A DNA stretch of 44,779 bases from Linnemannia hyalina (GCA_019671135.1 JAHRHY010000040.1:1-44779), one strand, 5' to 3'; positions 1 through 12,756 are shown, numbered from the stretch's first letter. Numbers and translations: made by a program. The notes: generated from the sequence alone by a model not told the origin.

Positions 1-126
1 TATTTTAATATTAGAAAAACATACAAGTTTTATGTATATGGGTTCTCTATCTTAGGGTATTTCAATTTAATAAGTGCTACAATATTCTTATTGTTTTTAC
101 TTAATTTCTTAACCCAATCCAGTTAA
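1..126 (+). CDS. orf272, 3' fragment at the window edge
   Basis: This is the last part of the orf272 coding sequence (see 26397-27215), ending at TAA 124-126. A run of six A in the full copy is only five here near position 15-20, so the frame is broken relative to the intact copies. The loss of one base in a homopolymer looks like a sequencing error and not a mutation. Confidence 0.8.
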   Translation, partial: YFNIRKTYKFYVYGFSILGYFNLISATIFLLFLLNFLTQSS

Positions 127-850
127 TTACAAAGAGTAATATAACAAACTCCCCCCACTGTTAAAGAGGTTTAAAAAAGTTTTAAGTATAAGTGTTTTCT
201 TAAAAACTATAGTCTATCTATTTTCTATTCAGAAAAATATTAAAGAATCTCCCGCAGGGTGATTCAGCCCAAGGGCAGAATCTTTAAAATTACTCTTATC
301 TTTAACGCCCGGAAGGGGACAAAACATTACTTACTCCACCCTCCGGTGGGGGTTTTATAAATAAACATTTTTGCTCATATTTTTTATTGAGGACGGGTGT
401 TAATCAATTTATAGAATATAACCTACTCATTTAGATTACTTTTATGAATACATCTAATTATACAGCTAATAAACTTAACCGCTGTTTCTAGCCTGTTTGT
501 TTTTTATATTCTTTTAATAAAAAACTACTCGGGCGAAGAGATGAGACGAAATCAAGAAGGAGTAACCTCGAGGGTTAACTCGTATTGATGAGCGAACCGA
601 AGGCAACTGATGAGACCCAGTTAATCCAAGGAAGGTAAGGGAAATCGAGATAGGAAGTATCGTCAAGGAATTTCAAGTACCAAAGGCTCGCATTGCTAGA
701 CCCTTCTCTAGAGAAAGATCAGGGTTACGCAAGGCTCGTCCGTCGCCTTGCGGCTAGGATACGAAGTAAGGGCGGGTAAGATATTACTTTTAAGAATACA
801 TCTATTATAACACTACTTTATTATAAGATTTATTGTTATAAATATAGAAG
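127..850. other. Intergenic region with GC clusters and the GC-rich insert (noisy copy)
   Basis: This is the noisy copy of 27216-27933. It holds hairpin clusters at about 240-350, the downstream direct repeat of the orf272 cassette (353-409), a 28-bp direct repeat at 435-462 and 783-809, and between them the GC-rich insert (about 525-777). Compared with the unit copy, the insert here has a changed stretch near 560-590 in addition to simple indels. Confidence 0.7.
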
Positions 851-922
851 CGCGGGGATGATAGAATTGAACTATCAATACAAGATCATGAGTCTTATGT
901 GTTAACCATTACACTAATCACA
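851..922 (-). tRNA. trnfM: tRNA-fMet (CAT), noisy copy
   Basis: This is the copy of 27934-28004. Two extra G stand in the acceptor stem near 855 and one C is missing near 919, so the cloverleaf is imperfect here. The anticodon arm with CAT is intact. Confidence 0.7.
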
Positions 923-1203
923 TTATTATTATATTATATCCGAGGCCCGAGCAGGCTTAGCAACAGCTTCCCCCCCCCCTAAGAGTCCTCCTCATAGTTA
1001 TCAATTATTATGGGCAAAACTTTTATAATATAATAATAATATTAATATCCAATATCTTTCATTTAAGATATTCATACTAAGATCGCTCAAATTCTACTGT
1101 ATTGAGCTAAGGAGTCTTATATAAAAAAATTTACCCAGCCGGTGGGTTGGGTGAAGATTAGAAGTTAATATCGCCTCAAGGGCGTTAAAACATAAAAATA
1201 AAT

Positions 1204-2665
1204 ATGCTTACAGCATTAATTTTTTATAACCTTTAATAGGTGCTTTAAAGTTTACTTTTGTAAATAAAAAATAGAGTCTTTGATTAAAAGAATTACCTTA
1301 GGAACTACAATTATAAATTTTCTAATCTCAATAGTATATGGGGGAAATTTGATAATAATACTCATGAATACCAATTTGTACAAGAATGGGCATGAAATAT
1401 CGTTCTGTCATTTTAATGTAGGGAATAGATGGTATTTCATTATTTTTGTATTATTAACTACATTTCTTTTCCCTATTATTATATTACAAAGCTGGGATCA
1501 TAAAAATAATATTAAACATTTATTTTTAAATTTCTTAATTTTAGAAAAGTTTATTAATTGCAAATTTTATAGTTTTAGATTTATTATTATTCTATATATT
1601 CTTTGAAAGTATATTAATCCCATTATTTATTATAATAATTAACTTTGGTGATTTATTAACTAAAGAAAAAGCAGGATTATTTTATTATTCTTATATACAT
1701 TATTCGGATCTTTATTTATGTTATTATCTATAATAACAATTTTAATTTTAACAGGAACTACAGATTTCCAAATCTTATCTACTATAAATTTTGGTACAGA
1801 TGTTCAAAAAATTACTTTTTGTAGGATTTTAATCGCTTTTATTGTTAAAACTCCATTAATTCCTTCTCACATTTGGTTAGGATTCGCCCATGTAGCAGCA
1901 CCTATAGGAGGGTCTGTTTTTATTAGCCGGAGTAATTCTTAAATTAAGCAACATATTTAGCCCTAAGAGTTATGATACCATTCTTACCAGATGCTACTTT
2001 ATATTTTACACCGTTAATTTACACATTAGCCGTTATTAGTATTATATATGCTTTCTTTAACTTGTTTAAGAATTAAATAGATGTTAAAGCTATTATCGCA
2101 TACTCTTCTATCGCCCATATGGGAGTTGTGGTATTAGGTCTTTTTTCTCTAATAACTTACAAGGTATAGAAGGGTGCTGTTATCTTAGGTTTATCTCATG
2201 GTGGTAAATTCCTACCTTTATTATTTATTATTGTTGGAGATATCTTATATAGTAGATACTCATACAAGAATTATTAAATACTACAGAGGGATCGCATCTT
2301 CTCTTCCTGTTCTATCTCTTATTTTCTTCTTCGCTACTTTAGCAAATATCGGTACTCTATCCGTTCTCAGGGAAATTTCATTGGTGAATTTATGTCCTTC
2401 GCCGGAGCTTTCCACCAAAACCAGTATGACAATTTTAGGAGCAATCTGGTATGTTCTTATCTGCAGGTTATTCTATCTGGTTGTTCAATAGAGTAGCTTT
2501 TGGTCTGCTTCAAGATATATGAGCACAATGGCACAGATATCACTAGAAGAGAATTCTTCGTTTTATTACCTCTTATCATAGTTAGCTTATATTCTTGGTG
2601 TTATCCTACGTAGTATTGGACTCATTACATTTAGGTATTAGTACTTACTAAATTAACACCCCTAA
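1204..2665 (+). CDS. nad4: nad4, copy with many frameshifts
   Basis: The whole length of the intact nad4 at 28281-29720 can be followed here from ATG 1204 to TAA 2663-2665, but single-base insertions and deletions break the frame into several pieces, the longest open parts being 1280-1606, 1718-1942 and 2198-2491. The changes are mostly base doublings and losses, spread evenly and not clustered, which fits unpolished long-read sequence at a contig end. I would not call it a true pseudogene. Confidence 0.85.
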
Positions 2666-3518
2666 GAAGCAATAATTAAGTTTTTTGCCTGCTTTTATAT
2701 TACTAAATAAAAATAAAGAGGGATCTAACGCAATAATTCCATAATATGTTTTAAGAAGACACAATAGGTTATCGATCTCAAATTCCAAAAGAACAGGAGA
2801 ACTTAAACATATAAGTGGGATATTCTGAATAATGGATATTCTGAATACTCGCCTCCTAACACCCTATTCTATATTAGTATATAGTATAGAAATCCTATAG
2901 AACCTATAGAGAGCCCTTCTAATGGCTGAAACCCATAGTAAATAATTATATTATATTATGTTACACTATATAGAATACCCCTTTTTATCTATTAGTTGTT
3001 AGACTATAGAAATACATAGAATCGTAATTTAAAATAACATCTTACGACCTCAGGTTATCCCTGCAGTATATCAAGCACGTAATAGTATTGCTACTAAAAA
3101 CTACATAGTATAGTTTTATAGGAAGAATTGCCTTTATTATAAAAGTAAAGTCGAGAGAAACCCCTTAGGGTATGATAAAGATTAAAAACTATATAAGTAT
3201 ACTCTTTACTTTCATCTAAGCAAAACATCATCTTTCCGTACACCTTTCATTATTAGTTATTCTAGGGGCTAATAATTATTATACTACACTTGTCCACGGC
3301 TACTGCCAACCGTGCGATATTGTCGGCTGAAGAATCTAATAGAATCATTTCCTAGAAAATTAGAACTCTTGCCCTTAGGGACCCAGTTTATTTTATACTT
3401 CCCTGCGGCACGCCTGTGTCTCTAACGAGCCAAAGGCTGTTTTAATTAATAAATAAATTAAAACTTTGTTTTACAATGCCCCTCTTACGGGGGCTGGCGG
3501 CGCCTTATTAATAATATT
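2666..3518. other. nad4 - endonuclease remnant spacer (noisy copy)
   Basis: Noisy copy of 29721-30561. It holds the 16-bp tandem repeat (about 2822-2857), short AT palindromes and two GC clusters near 3400 and 3480-3505. No gene is seen. Confidence 0.6.
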
Positions 3519-3911
3519 TTAACTGAGGCAGGTTCTCCAGCAGGTCGTGTATTAAGTATAGAAACTTGAGCTAAAAATTAGCTTAGCCACATAAAAAAAC
3601 AGAAGGAAGTGGGATGTTTGGTAAGACACATAGTGAACATTCTAAAGAATTAATGAGTTTAGCTCAATCGGAAAAAAAAAATCCTCAATGGGTAAAACAA
3701 TTATCTGAAAGTACTAAATTAGCATTGAGTATTGCCAAGGAAACTGCCATCTATGTTTATTCTGCAGATAAAAGTATACAATACTTTTAGCTCGGCTAGA
3801 AAAGCTGCTGAACATTTTAATTGTAACCATAAAATAATTTTTAAACATGCTAAAAAGGGATTATTATTTAAAGATCAATGGGTACTCTCTATAAAACTTT
3901 TAAATGATTAG
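3519..3911 (+). pseudogene. Decayed GIY-YIG endonuclease C-terminal part (NUMOD3/NUMOD1)
   Basis: This copy of 30562-30950 reads in frame across the poly-A run at about 3671-3680, where the other copies have one A fewer and lose the frame. Conceptual translation shows a NUMOD3-like GMFGKTHS segment, then a NUMOD1-like KAAEHFNCN segment. One frameshift near 3789 is common to all four copies and is therefore likely real. Confidence 0.65.
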
Positions 3912-4107
3912 ACCTCACATAAACAAAATTTTTGTGTCAAATGAATAGAGTATTTATTTTAAAAACTCATCTAGGATGTAAACTTTGATAAGAAGAATTA
4001 TGATAGGGAGTATATAAATATATTAATTAGTTTCTTCTATATAAATTTTATTAAAAAAAAAATGAAAAGAAGAAAGAGAAAAGGGGGGGAGTTTATTGGT
4101 GTCTTTA

Positions 4108-5265
4108 TTAAGAACCCCAATAGTAGAAGAATACGAATACTAATAACCACACGATATCAACAAACAAACTCTATATGATAACACATTCTTTTTAACCTTC
4201 TATGTTTCATTTCATTGGGTGGAATTTATCCTTCCCGAGTTCCGACTGTACATAAGCACACATTTCAGGCACCCAAAAGTGACCCAGTCTGTAGCGATGT
4301 TTGTAACCACCGACGGTCTTCTGCTAGGTAGCCCTTGACCGTTTTCACTTTCATAGCTCTATGGGCTGTCACCCATGTATACTAGTATCCACCAATTTGC
4401 TTCCTTTACAAAGTTCTTGCCGGTATGGTTATCTCTATCTAATTGAGATATAACTAGTTAACTATGTCTAAGTATGTATTAATAACCCTTACGAGTTCAC
4501 TTTGACATTTTGCACAATTTATTTATGCCAGTAGATAATAGCGGCTTCCAATCCAACGTGATGGAAATCAGTAAAATGATAATTTATAACTCTATATAAA
4601 CCTACAGCTATAAATATTGTTCCAATAAGTACATGGAATCCATGGAATCCTGTTGTGAAATAGAATGTACTTCCATAAACTGAATCTGCGATTGTGAAAG
4701 GAGCATTAATATACTCGAATCCTTGGAAACCTGTGAAAAGTATTGCTAAAGCAATAGTAGCAAAAAGTCCATAGATAGTGAATTTTCTATTACCTTGGAT
4801 TAATCCGTGATGAGCCAGTGTTACTGTAGCACCAGAAGATAAAAGAAGTACAGTATTTAATAAAGGTACCTCCCAAGGGTTCATAACTTCAATACCTGCT
4901 GGAGGCCATGCACAACCTAATTCTACAGTAGGGCTTAAAGCTGAATGGAAGAAAGCCCAGAAAATAGAAATAAAGAAGAATACTTCAGAGATAACAAATA
5001 AAATAAATCCTAATGTTAACCCTTGTTGTACTTTAGAAGTATGAGATCCTTGGAAAGTTCCCTCTATTATTATATCTCTAAACCAAAGGCTCATAGATAA
5101 CACAGTAGAGATAAGACCTAATGTTAATAATAAACCTCCATTGGCATAGTTATTAAAATACATAACACCACTAAGTGTAGTAGTTAATAAAGCTATTGAA
5201 GCCGCTAAAGGCCAAGGTGATGGTTCCACTAAATGGAAAGGATGTGATTGAATGTTTTTTTGCAT
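4108..5265 (-). CDS. cox3: cox3 with group I intron (first copy)
   Basis: Exon 1 is 4525-5265 and exon 2 is 4108-4164, joined across the intron 4165-4524. The exon 1 sequence is the same as in the other three copies. Full description under 31147-32304. Confidence 0.9.
4165..4524 (-). other. Group I intron in cox3 (first copy)
   Basis: Copy of the intron at 31204-31563, with a few indels near 4250-4270. It starts after the U of the His codon and ends in G before the Phe codon of exon 2. Confidence 0.7.
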
Positions 5266-5431
5266 ATTATAATTAATATAAATCCCATAATAACAACTGC
5301 CCTCAGTTTTAATTGAGAGGTGTTGTTTCTCAGAAATTCCCGTAGGATATTTCTTATAGTAATTTTACACTTATAAAACAATTTAATATTGTTTTTATTA
5401 AATAAACTAGGCGTGAAAATTGATAATATTT

Positions 5432-5499
5432 CAAATAAGAAAGACTTAAACCTTCAGTTCCTCAATTAAGAGTCGAGCCCTTTATCTATAATAACCATA
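5432..5499 (-). pseudogene. tRNA-like remnant upstream of cox3 (first copy)
   Basis: Same as 32471-32538: good anticodon and T arms, but no matching acceptor stem. Confidence 0.4.
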
Positions 5500-5670
5500 T
5501 TATATTATATATATATAATAATTTTTATTTCGGTAAAACTTCTAGGAGAAAGAGGGGGGGGGGGTGTAAATTAATTAATTATAAATCAATATTATTTTCA
5601 CGTATTATGCAAATAACCGGTCCTTCAGAATTTGATTATTTCTAATATCAATTTGAATGATACACTATCA

Positions 5671-6018
5671 TTACTCTTTACTTTTATTCATACCTGCCAT
5701 AATATTAATTATTTTTTCTATACCTACCTCAGTTAAATGTTCTTTATTTAAGATCATATAATAAATAACCAGAAAATCTTTATGATCTAATCCCTTGGCG
5801 GGCACCAAGGGGTACTTTTCAAAATAATTAACAACTTAAATTAATTTTGACATTGTTTCAACACTATAATAATAAGAACTTGCAGGAGATAAAAAATTAG
5901 GATTTTTACTAGTTTTAGTAAGTAAAGATACATCAAAATATTGAGCAAGTTTGCTCATAAAAGGTTCACATGATAGCCCAGTACGTTTATCAATTTGTCG
6001 TTGTTCAATAGTAAATCT
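5671..6018 (-). pseudogene. LAGLIDADG endonuclease C-terminal remnant (first copy)
   Basis: Same 116-codon frame as at 32710-33057, with the same internal TAA. Confidence 0.7.
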
Positions 6019-6470
6019 ACAAGAAATTTAAGGTTTTTTTTCAGGGTTAAGTTTATTTGATATTAATTTTATTCTAAAATAACAGCAGACCAGGCCCTCG
6101 AGAGAGAAAGGAGAGCTCCCGCAGTTTTAATTTATTTATAAGTTAAAACGTTATAAAATAAAGGGCAGGTGCTAACCCCTGCGGGAGTGAACCCCTTCAG
6201 GGTTAGCTGATTTAAATAAAGATTTTTACTAAGGGGACCCGAAAAATTCTTCGCAGTCACCCTTTTTAAAAAATTTACCCATAATACGGGTAGATATTAT
6301 CTTTATACCGTAGTAATTTTACACTTAACTTGACTATATTGATTATAGATTTTAAATCTTTATCCAGACAAACTTGTCATTGATTAATCAATTCCTAAGT
6401 AAATAAAATAAGTAGGGCTAGCTAGAATATTTTGTATTTAAGAAAATATACTCCTAAACTGGTCTTATTA
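6019..6470. other. Spacer between trnW and the LAGLIDADG remnant (first copy)
   Basis: Copy of 33058-33510: GC hairpins at about 6080-6230 and the 17-nt leader motif at about 6311-6327. No gene is seen. Confidence 0.6.
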
Positions 6471-6543
6471 CAGGACGAGGGAGACTTGAACTTCCAGTTT
6501 CTCGGTTTGGAGTCGAGCGCTTTACCAATTAAACTATCATCCT
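6471..6543 (-). tRNA. trnW: tRNA-Trp (CCA), first copy
   Basis: Identical to 33511-33583; described there. Confidence 0.75.
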
Positions 6544-7031
6544 TATTATAGATATATAAAATATCTTATACCTATCTAAACAGGGATATATGCCAGGTTC
6601 CTTTATATTTAAAATCCTGGCACGGCGAGTTTTTACTCACCGTGCCGGGCTTTTAGAATGTTTAGTCCTCCGGGCTAAACTCCGGCATCCGGGAAGGGCT
6701 GGATTCTAAAATATTTTGATTTATTTTAAACCTATTGATATATTCTTAAATATATTAATATTTTCTTAAATATACGTTAAGATATATTTTAAGAATATAC
6801 CAATATATTTAAGAAAATATTAATATATTTAAGAATATATCAATAGGTTTAAAATAATCAAAATATTTTAGAATCCAGCCCTTCCCGGATGCCGGAGTTT
6901 AGCCCGGAGGACTAAACATTCTAAAAGCCCGGCACGGTGAGTAAAAACTCGCCGTGCCAGGATTTAAATATAAAGGAACCTGGCATATATCCCTGTTTAG
7001 ATAGGTATAAGAATTTTATATATCTATAATA

Positions 7032-7104
7032 AGGATGATAGTTTAATTGGTAAAGCGCTCGACTCCAAACCGAGAAACTGGAAGTTCAAGTCTCCCTCGT
7101 CCTG
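7032..7104 (+). tRNA. trnW: tRNA-Trp (CCA), second copy
   Basis: Reverse-complement copy of 6471-6543, only about 260 bases from fold A. Confidence 0.75.
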
Positions 7105-7557
7105 TAATAAGACCAGTTTAGGAGTATATTTTCTTAAATACAAAATATTCTAGCTAGCCCTACTTATTTTATTTACTTAGGAATTGATTAATCAATGACA
7201 AGTTTGTCTGGATAAAGATTTAAAATCTATAATCAATATAGTCAAGTTAAGTGTAAAATTACTACGGTATAAAGATAATATCTACCCGTATTATGGGTAA
7301 ATTTTTTAAAAAGGGTGACTGCGAAGAATTTTTCGGGGTCCCCTTAGTAAAAATCTTTATTTAAATCAGCTAACCCTGAAGGGGTTCACTCCCGCAGGGG
7401 TTAGCACCTGCCCTTTATTTTATAACGTTTTAACTTATAAATAAATTAAAACTGCGGGAGCTCTCCTTTCTCTCTCGAGGGCCTGGTCTGCTGTTATTTT
7501 AGAATAAAATTAATATCAAATAAACTTAACCCTGAAAAAAAACCTTAAATTTCTTGT
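7105..7557. other. Spacer between trnW and the LAGLIDADG remnant (second copy)
   Basis: Mirror of 33058-33510, with the leader motif at about 7247-7264 and the GC hairpin GCTAACCC/GGGTTAGC near 7368-7406. Confidence 0.6.
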
Positions 7558-7905
7558 AGATTTACTATTGAACAACGACAAATTGATAAACGTACTGGGC
7601 TATCATGTGAACCTTTTATGAGCAAACTTGCTCAATATTTTGATGTATCTTTACTTACTAAAACTAGTAAAAATCCTAATTTTTTATCTCCTGCAAGTTC
7701 TTATTATTATAGTGTTGAAACAATGTCAAAATTAATTTAAGTTGTTAATTATTTTGAAAAGTACCCCTTGGTGCCCGCCAAGGGATTAGATCATAAAGAT
7801 TTTCTGGTTATTTATTATATGATCTTAAATAAAGAACATTTAACTGAGGTAGGTATAGAAAAAATAATTAATATTATGGCAGGTATGAATAAAAGTAAAG
7901 AGTAA
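7558..7905 (+). pseudogene. LAGLIDADG endonuclease C-terminal remnant (second copy)
   Basis: Forward-strand copy. The frame runs from 7558 to TAA 7903-7905 with one internal TAA at 7738-7740. Upstream, 7500-7557 still looks related (a K-L-N-P-E-K-like stretch) but only with frame changes. Confidence 0.7.
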
Positions 7906-8077
7906 TGATAGTGTATCATTCAAATTGATATTAGAAATAATCAAATTCTGAAGGACCGGTTATTTGCATAATACGTGAAAATAATATTGATTTATAATTA
8001 ATTAATTTACACCCCCCCCCCCTCTTTCTCCTAGAAGTTTTACCGAAATAAAAATTATTATATATATATAATATAAT

Positions 8078-8144
8078 ATGGTTATTATAGATAAAGGGCT
8101 CGACTCTTAATTGAGGAACTGAAGGTTTAAGTCTTTCTTATTTG
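8078..8144 (+). pseudogene. tRNA-like remnant upstream of cox3 (second copy)
   Basis: Anticodon arm CTCGA-CTCTTAA-TTGAG from 8099 and T arm GAAGG-TTTAAGT-CTTTC. See 32471-32538. Confidence 0.4.
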
Positions 8145-8310
8145 AAATATTATCAATTTTCACGCCTAGTTTATTTAATAAAAACAATATTAAATTGTTT
8201 TATAAGTGTAAAATTACTATAAGAAATATCCTACGGGAATTTCTGAGAAACAACACCTCTCAATTAAAACTGAGGGCAGTTGTTATTATGGGATTTATAT
8301 TAATTATAAT

Positions 8311-9468
8311 ATGCAAAAAAACATTCAATCACATCCTTTCCATTTAGTGGAACCATCACCTTGGCCTTTAGCGGCTTCAATAGCTTTATTAACTACTACA
8401 CTTAGTGGTGTTATGTATTTTAATAACTATGCCAATGGAGGTTTATTATTAACATTAGGTCTTATCTCTACTGTGTTATCTATGAGCCTTTGGTTTAGAG
8501 ATATAATAATAGAGGGAACTTTCCAAGGATCTCATACTTCTAAAGTACAACAAGGGTTAACATTAGGATTTATTTTATTTGTTATCTCTGAAGTATTCTT
8601 CTTTATTTCTATTTTCTGGGCTTTCTTCCATTCAGCTTTAAGCCCTACTGTAGAATTAGGTTGTGCATGGCCTCCAGCAGGTATTGAAGTTATGAACCCT
8701 TGGGAGGTACCTTTATTAAATACTGTACTTCTTTTATCTTCTGGTGCTACAGTAACACTGGCTCATCACGGATTAATCCAAGGTAATAGAAAATTCACTA
8801 TCTATGGACTTTTTGCTACTATTGCTTTAGCAATACTTTTCACAGGTTTCCAAGGATTCGAGTATATTAATGCTCCTTTCACAATCGCAGATTCAGTTTA
8901 TGGAAGTACATTCTATTTCACAACAGGATTCCATGGATTCCATGTACTTATTGGAACAATATTTATAGCTGTAGGTTTATATAGAGTTATAAATTATCAT
9001 TTTACTGATTTCCATCACGTTGGATTGGAAGCCGCTATTATCTACTGGCATAAATAAAATTGTGCAAAATGTCAAAGTGAACTCGTAAGGGTTATTAATA
9101 CATACTTAGACATAGTTAACTAGTTATATCTCAATTAGATAGAGATAACCATACCGGCAAGAACTTTGTAAAGGAAGCAAATGGTGGATACTAGTATACA
9201 TGGGTGACAGCCCATAGAGCTATGAAAGTGAAAACGGTCAAGGGCTACCTAGCAGAAGACCGTCGGTGGTTACAAACATCGCTACAGACTGGGTCACTTT
9301 TGGGTGCCTGAAATGGTGCTTAATGTACAGTCGGAACTCGGGAAGGATAAAATTCCACCCAATGAAATGAAACATAGAAGGTTAAAAGAATGTGTTATCA
9401 TATAGAGTTTGTTTGTTGATATCGTGTGGTTATTAGTATTCGTATTCTTCTACTATTGGGGTTCTTAA
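8311..9468 (+). CDS. cox3: cox3 with group I intron (second copy)
   Basis: Exon 1 8311-9051, intron 9052-9411, exon 2 9412-9468. Read without splicing, the frame ends two codons after exon 1 at TAA 9055-9057, which makes the protein look truncated. Described under 31147-32304. Confidence 0.9.
9052..9411 (+). other. Group I intron in cox3 (second copy)
   Basis: Forward-strand copy. The R-like segment CTACAGACTGGGTCAC starts near 9282 and the S-like segment GTACAGTCGG near 9325; ACAGACTG and ACAGTC can form P7. No reading frame of useful length lies inside. Confidence 0.7.
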
Positions 9469-9664
9469 TAAAGACACCAATAAACTCCCCCCCTTTTCTC
9501 TTTCTTCTTTTCATTTTTTTTTTAATAAAATTTATATAGAAGAAACTAATTAATATATTTATATACTCCCTATCATAATTCTTCTTATCAAAGTTTACAT
9601 CCTAGATGAGTTTTTAAAATAAATACTCTATTCATTTGACACAAAAATTTTGTTTATGTGAGGT

Positions 9665-10053
9665 CTAATCATTTAAAAGTTTTATAGAGAGTACCCATTG
9701 ATCTTTAAATAATAATCCCTTTTTAGCATGTTTAAAAATTATTTTATGGTTACAATTAAAATGTTCAGCAGCTTTTCTAGCCGAGCTAAAAGTATTGTAT
9801 ACTTTTATCTGCAGAATAAACATAGATGGCAGTTTCCTTGGCAATACTCAATGCTAATTTAGTACTTTCAGATAATTGTTTACCCATTGAGGATTTTTTT
9901 TTCCGATTGAGCTAAACTCATTAATTCTTTAGAATGTTCACTATGTGTCTTACCAAACATCCCACTTCCTTCTGTTTTTTTATGTGCTAAGCTAATTTTA
10001 GCTCAAGTTTCTATACTTAATACACGACCTGCTGGAGAACCTGCCTCAGTTAA
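9665..10053 (-). pseudogene. Decayed GIY-YIG endonuclease C-terminal part (second copy)
   Basis: Mirror of 30562-30950 with the same frameshifts. Confidence 0.6.
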
Positions 10054-10894
10054 AATATTATTAATAAGGCGCCGCCAGCCCCCGTAAGAGGGGCATTGTA
10101 AAACAAAGTTTTAATTTATTTATTAATTAAAACAGCCTTTGGCTCGTTAGAGACACAGGCGTGCCGCAGGGAAGTATAAAATAAACTGGGTCCTAAGGGC
10201 AAGAGTTCTAATTTCTAGGAAATGATTCTATTAGATTCTTCAGCCGACAATATCCGCACGGTTGGCAGTAGCCGTGGACAAGTGTAGTATAATAATTATT
10301 AGCCCTAGAATAACTAATAATTGAAAGGTGTACGGAAAGATGATGTTTTGCTTAGATGAAAGTAAAGAGTATACTTATATGTTTTAATCTTTATCATACC
10401 CTAAGGGGTTTCTCTCGACTTTACTTTTATAATAAAGGCAATTCTTCCTATAAACTATACTATGTAGTTTTAGTAGCAATACTATTACGTGCTTGATATA
10501 CTGCAGGATAACCTGAGGTCGTAAGATGTTATTTTAAATTACGATTCTATGTATTTCTATAGTCTAACAACTAATAGATAAAAAGGGGTATTCTATATAG
10601 TGTAACATAATATAATATAATTATTACTATGGGTTTCAGCCATTAGAAGGGCTCTCTATAGGTTCTATAGGATTTCTATACTATATACTATATAGAATAG
10701 GGTGTTAGGAGGCTAGTATTCAGAATATCCATTATTCAGAATATCCATTATATGTTTAAGTTCTCCTGTTCTTTTTGAATTTGAGATCGATAACCTATTG
10801 TGTCTTCTTAAACATATTATGGAATTATTGCGTTAGATCCCTCTTTATTTTTATTTAGTAATATAAAAGCAGGCAAAAAACTTAATATTGCTTC
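10054..10894. other. Spacer between nad4 and the endonuclease remnant (second copy)
   Basis: Mirror of 29721-30561. The 16-bp tandem repeat lies at 10718-10749. No gene is seen. Confidence 0.6.
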
Positions 10895-12334
10895 TTAGGG
10901 GGTGTTAATTAGTAAAGTACTAATACCTAAATGTAATGAGTCCAATACTACGTTAGGATAAACACCAAGAATAAAGCTAACTATGATAAGAGGTAATAAA
11001 ACGAAGAATTCTCTTCTAGTGATATCTGGCATTGTGCTCATATATCTTGAAGCAGACCCAAAAGCTACTCTATTGAACAACCAGATAGAATAACCTGCAG
11101 ATAAGAACATACCAGTTGCTCCTAAAATTGTCATTACTGGGTTTTGTTGGAAAGCTCCGGCGAAGGACATAAATTCACCAATGAAATTCCCTGAGAACGG
11201 AGTACCGATATTTGCTAAAGTAGCGAAGAAGAAAATAAGAGATAGAACAGGAAGAGAAGATGCGATCCCTCTGTAGTATTTAATAATTCTTGTATGAGAT
11301 CTACTATATAAGATATCTCCAACAATAATAAATAATAAAGGTGAGATTACCCCATGAGATAAACCTAAGATAACAGCACCTTCTATACCTTGTAAGTTAT
11401 TAGAGAAAAGACCTAATACCACAACTCCCATATGGGCGATAGAAGAGTATGCGATAATAGCTTTAACATCTATTAATCTTAAACAAGTTAAAGAAGCATA
11501 TATAATACTAATAACGGCTAATGTGTAAATTAACGGTGTAAAATATAAAGTAGCATCTGGTAAGAATGGTATCATAACTCTTAGGGCTAAATATGTTGCT
11601 AATTTAAGAATTACTCCGGCTAATAAAACAGACCCTCCTATAGGTGCTGCTACATGGGCGAATCCTAACCAAATGTGAGAAGGAATTAATGGAGTTTTAA
11701 CAATAAAAGCGATTAAAAATCCTACAAAAAGTAATTTTTGAACATCTGTACCAAAAATTTATAGTAGATAAGATTTGGAAATCTGTAGTTCCTGTTAAAA
11801 TTAAAATTGTTATTATAGATAATAACATAAATAAAGATCCGAATAATGTATATAAGAATAATAAAAATCCTGCTTTTTCTTTAGTTAATAAATCACCAAG
11901 TTAATTATTATAATAAATAATGGGATTAATATACTTTCAAAGAATATATAGAATAATAATAAATCTAAAACTATAAAAGTTGCAATTAATAAACTTTCTA
12001 AAATTAAGAAATTTAAAAATAAATGTTTAATATTATTTTTATGATCCCAGCTTGTTAATATAATAATAGGGAAAAGAAATGTAGTTAATAATACAAAAAA
12101 TAATGAAATACCATCTATTCCTACATTAAAATGACAGAACGATATTTCAGCCCATTCTTGTACAAATTGGTATTCATGAGTATTATTATCAAATTTCCCC
12201 CATATTACTATTGAGATTAGAAAATTTATAATTGTAGTTCCTAAGGTAATTCTTTTAATCAAAGACTCATTTTTATTTACAAAAAGTAAACTTAAAGCAC
12301 CTATTAAAGGTATAAAAAATAATGCTGTAAGCAT
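10895..12334 (-). CDS. nad4: nad4, copy with two frameshifts
   Basis: Same gene as 28281-29720, starting at 12334 and ending at 10895-10897. One A is missing near 11899 and one A is extra near 11755, both in A runs. The two changes offset each other, so only about 48 codons are read wrongly. Because the intact copy differs only in these runs, they look like consensus errors. Confidence 0.9.
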
Positions 12335-12610
12335 ATTTATTTTTATGTTTAACGCCCTTGAGGCGATATTAACTTCTAATCTTCACCCAACCACCGGCTG
12401 GGTAAATTTTTTATATAAGACTTAGCTCAATACAGTAGAATTGAGCGATATTAGTATGAATATCTTAAATGAAAGATATTGGATATTAATATTATTATTA
12501 TATTATAAAAGTTTTGCCCATTAATAATTGATAACTATGAGGAGGACTCTTAGGGGGGGGGAAGCTGTGCCTAAGCCTGCTCGGGCCTCGGATTATTAAT
12601 ATAATAATAA

Positions 12611-12682
12611 TGTGGATTAGTGTAATGGTTAACACATAAGACTCATGATCTTGTATTGATAGTTCAATTCTATCATCCGCGC
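12611..12682 (+). tRNA. trnfM: tRNA-fMet (CAT), second copy
   Basis: Acceptor TGTGGAT/ATCCGCG, D stem GTGT/ACAC, anticodon loop CTCATGA, T arm GATAG-TTCAATT-CTATC. See 27934-28004. Confidence 0.85.
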
Positions 12683-12756
12683 TTCTATATTTATAACAAT
12701 AAATCTTATAATAAAGTAGTGTTATAATTAGATGTATTCTTAAAAGTAATATCTTA

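Noticed and set aside
1280..2491. Three separate small ORFs
   Set aside because: They are pieces of one nad4 copy split by sequencing indels.
4519..5265. cox3 ending naturally at the HK codons
   Set aside because: The conserved last 18 residues are found 360 bases downstream, with group I intron boundaries between.
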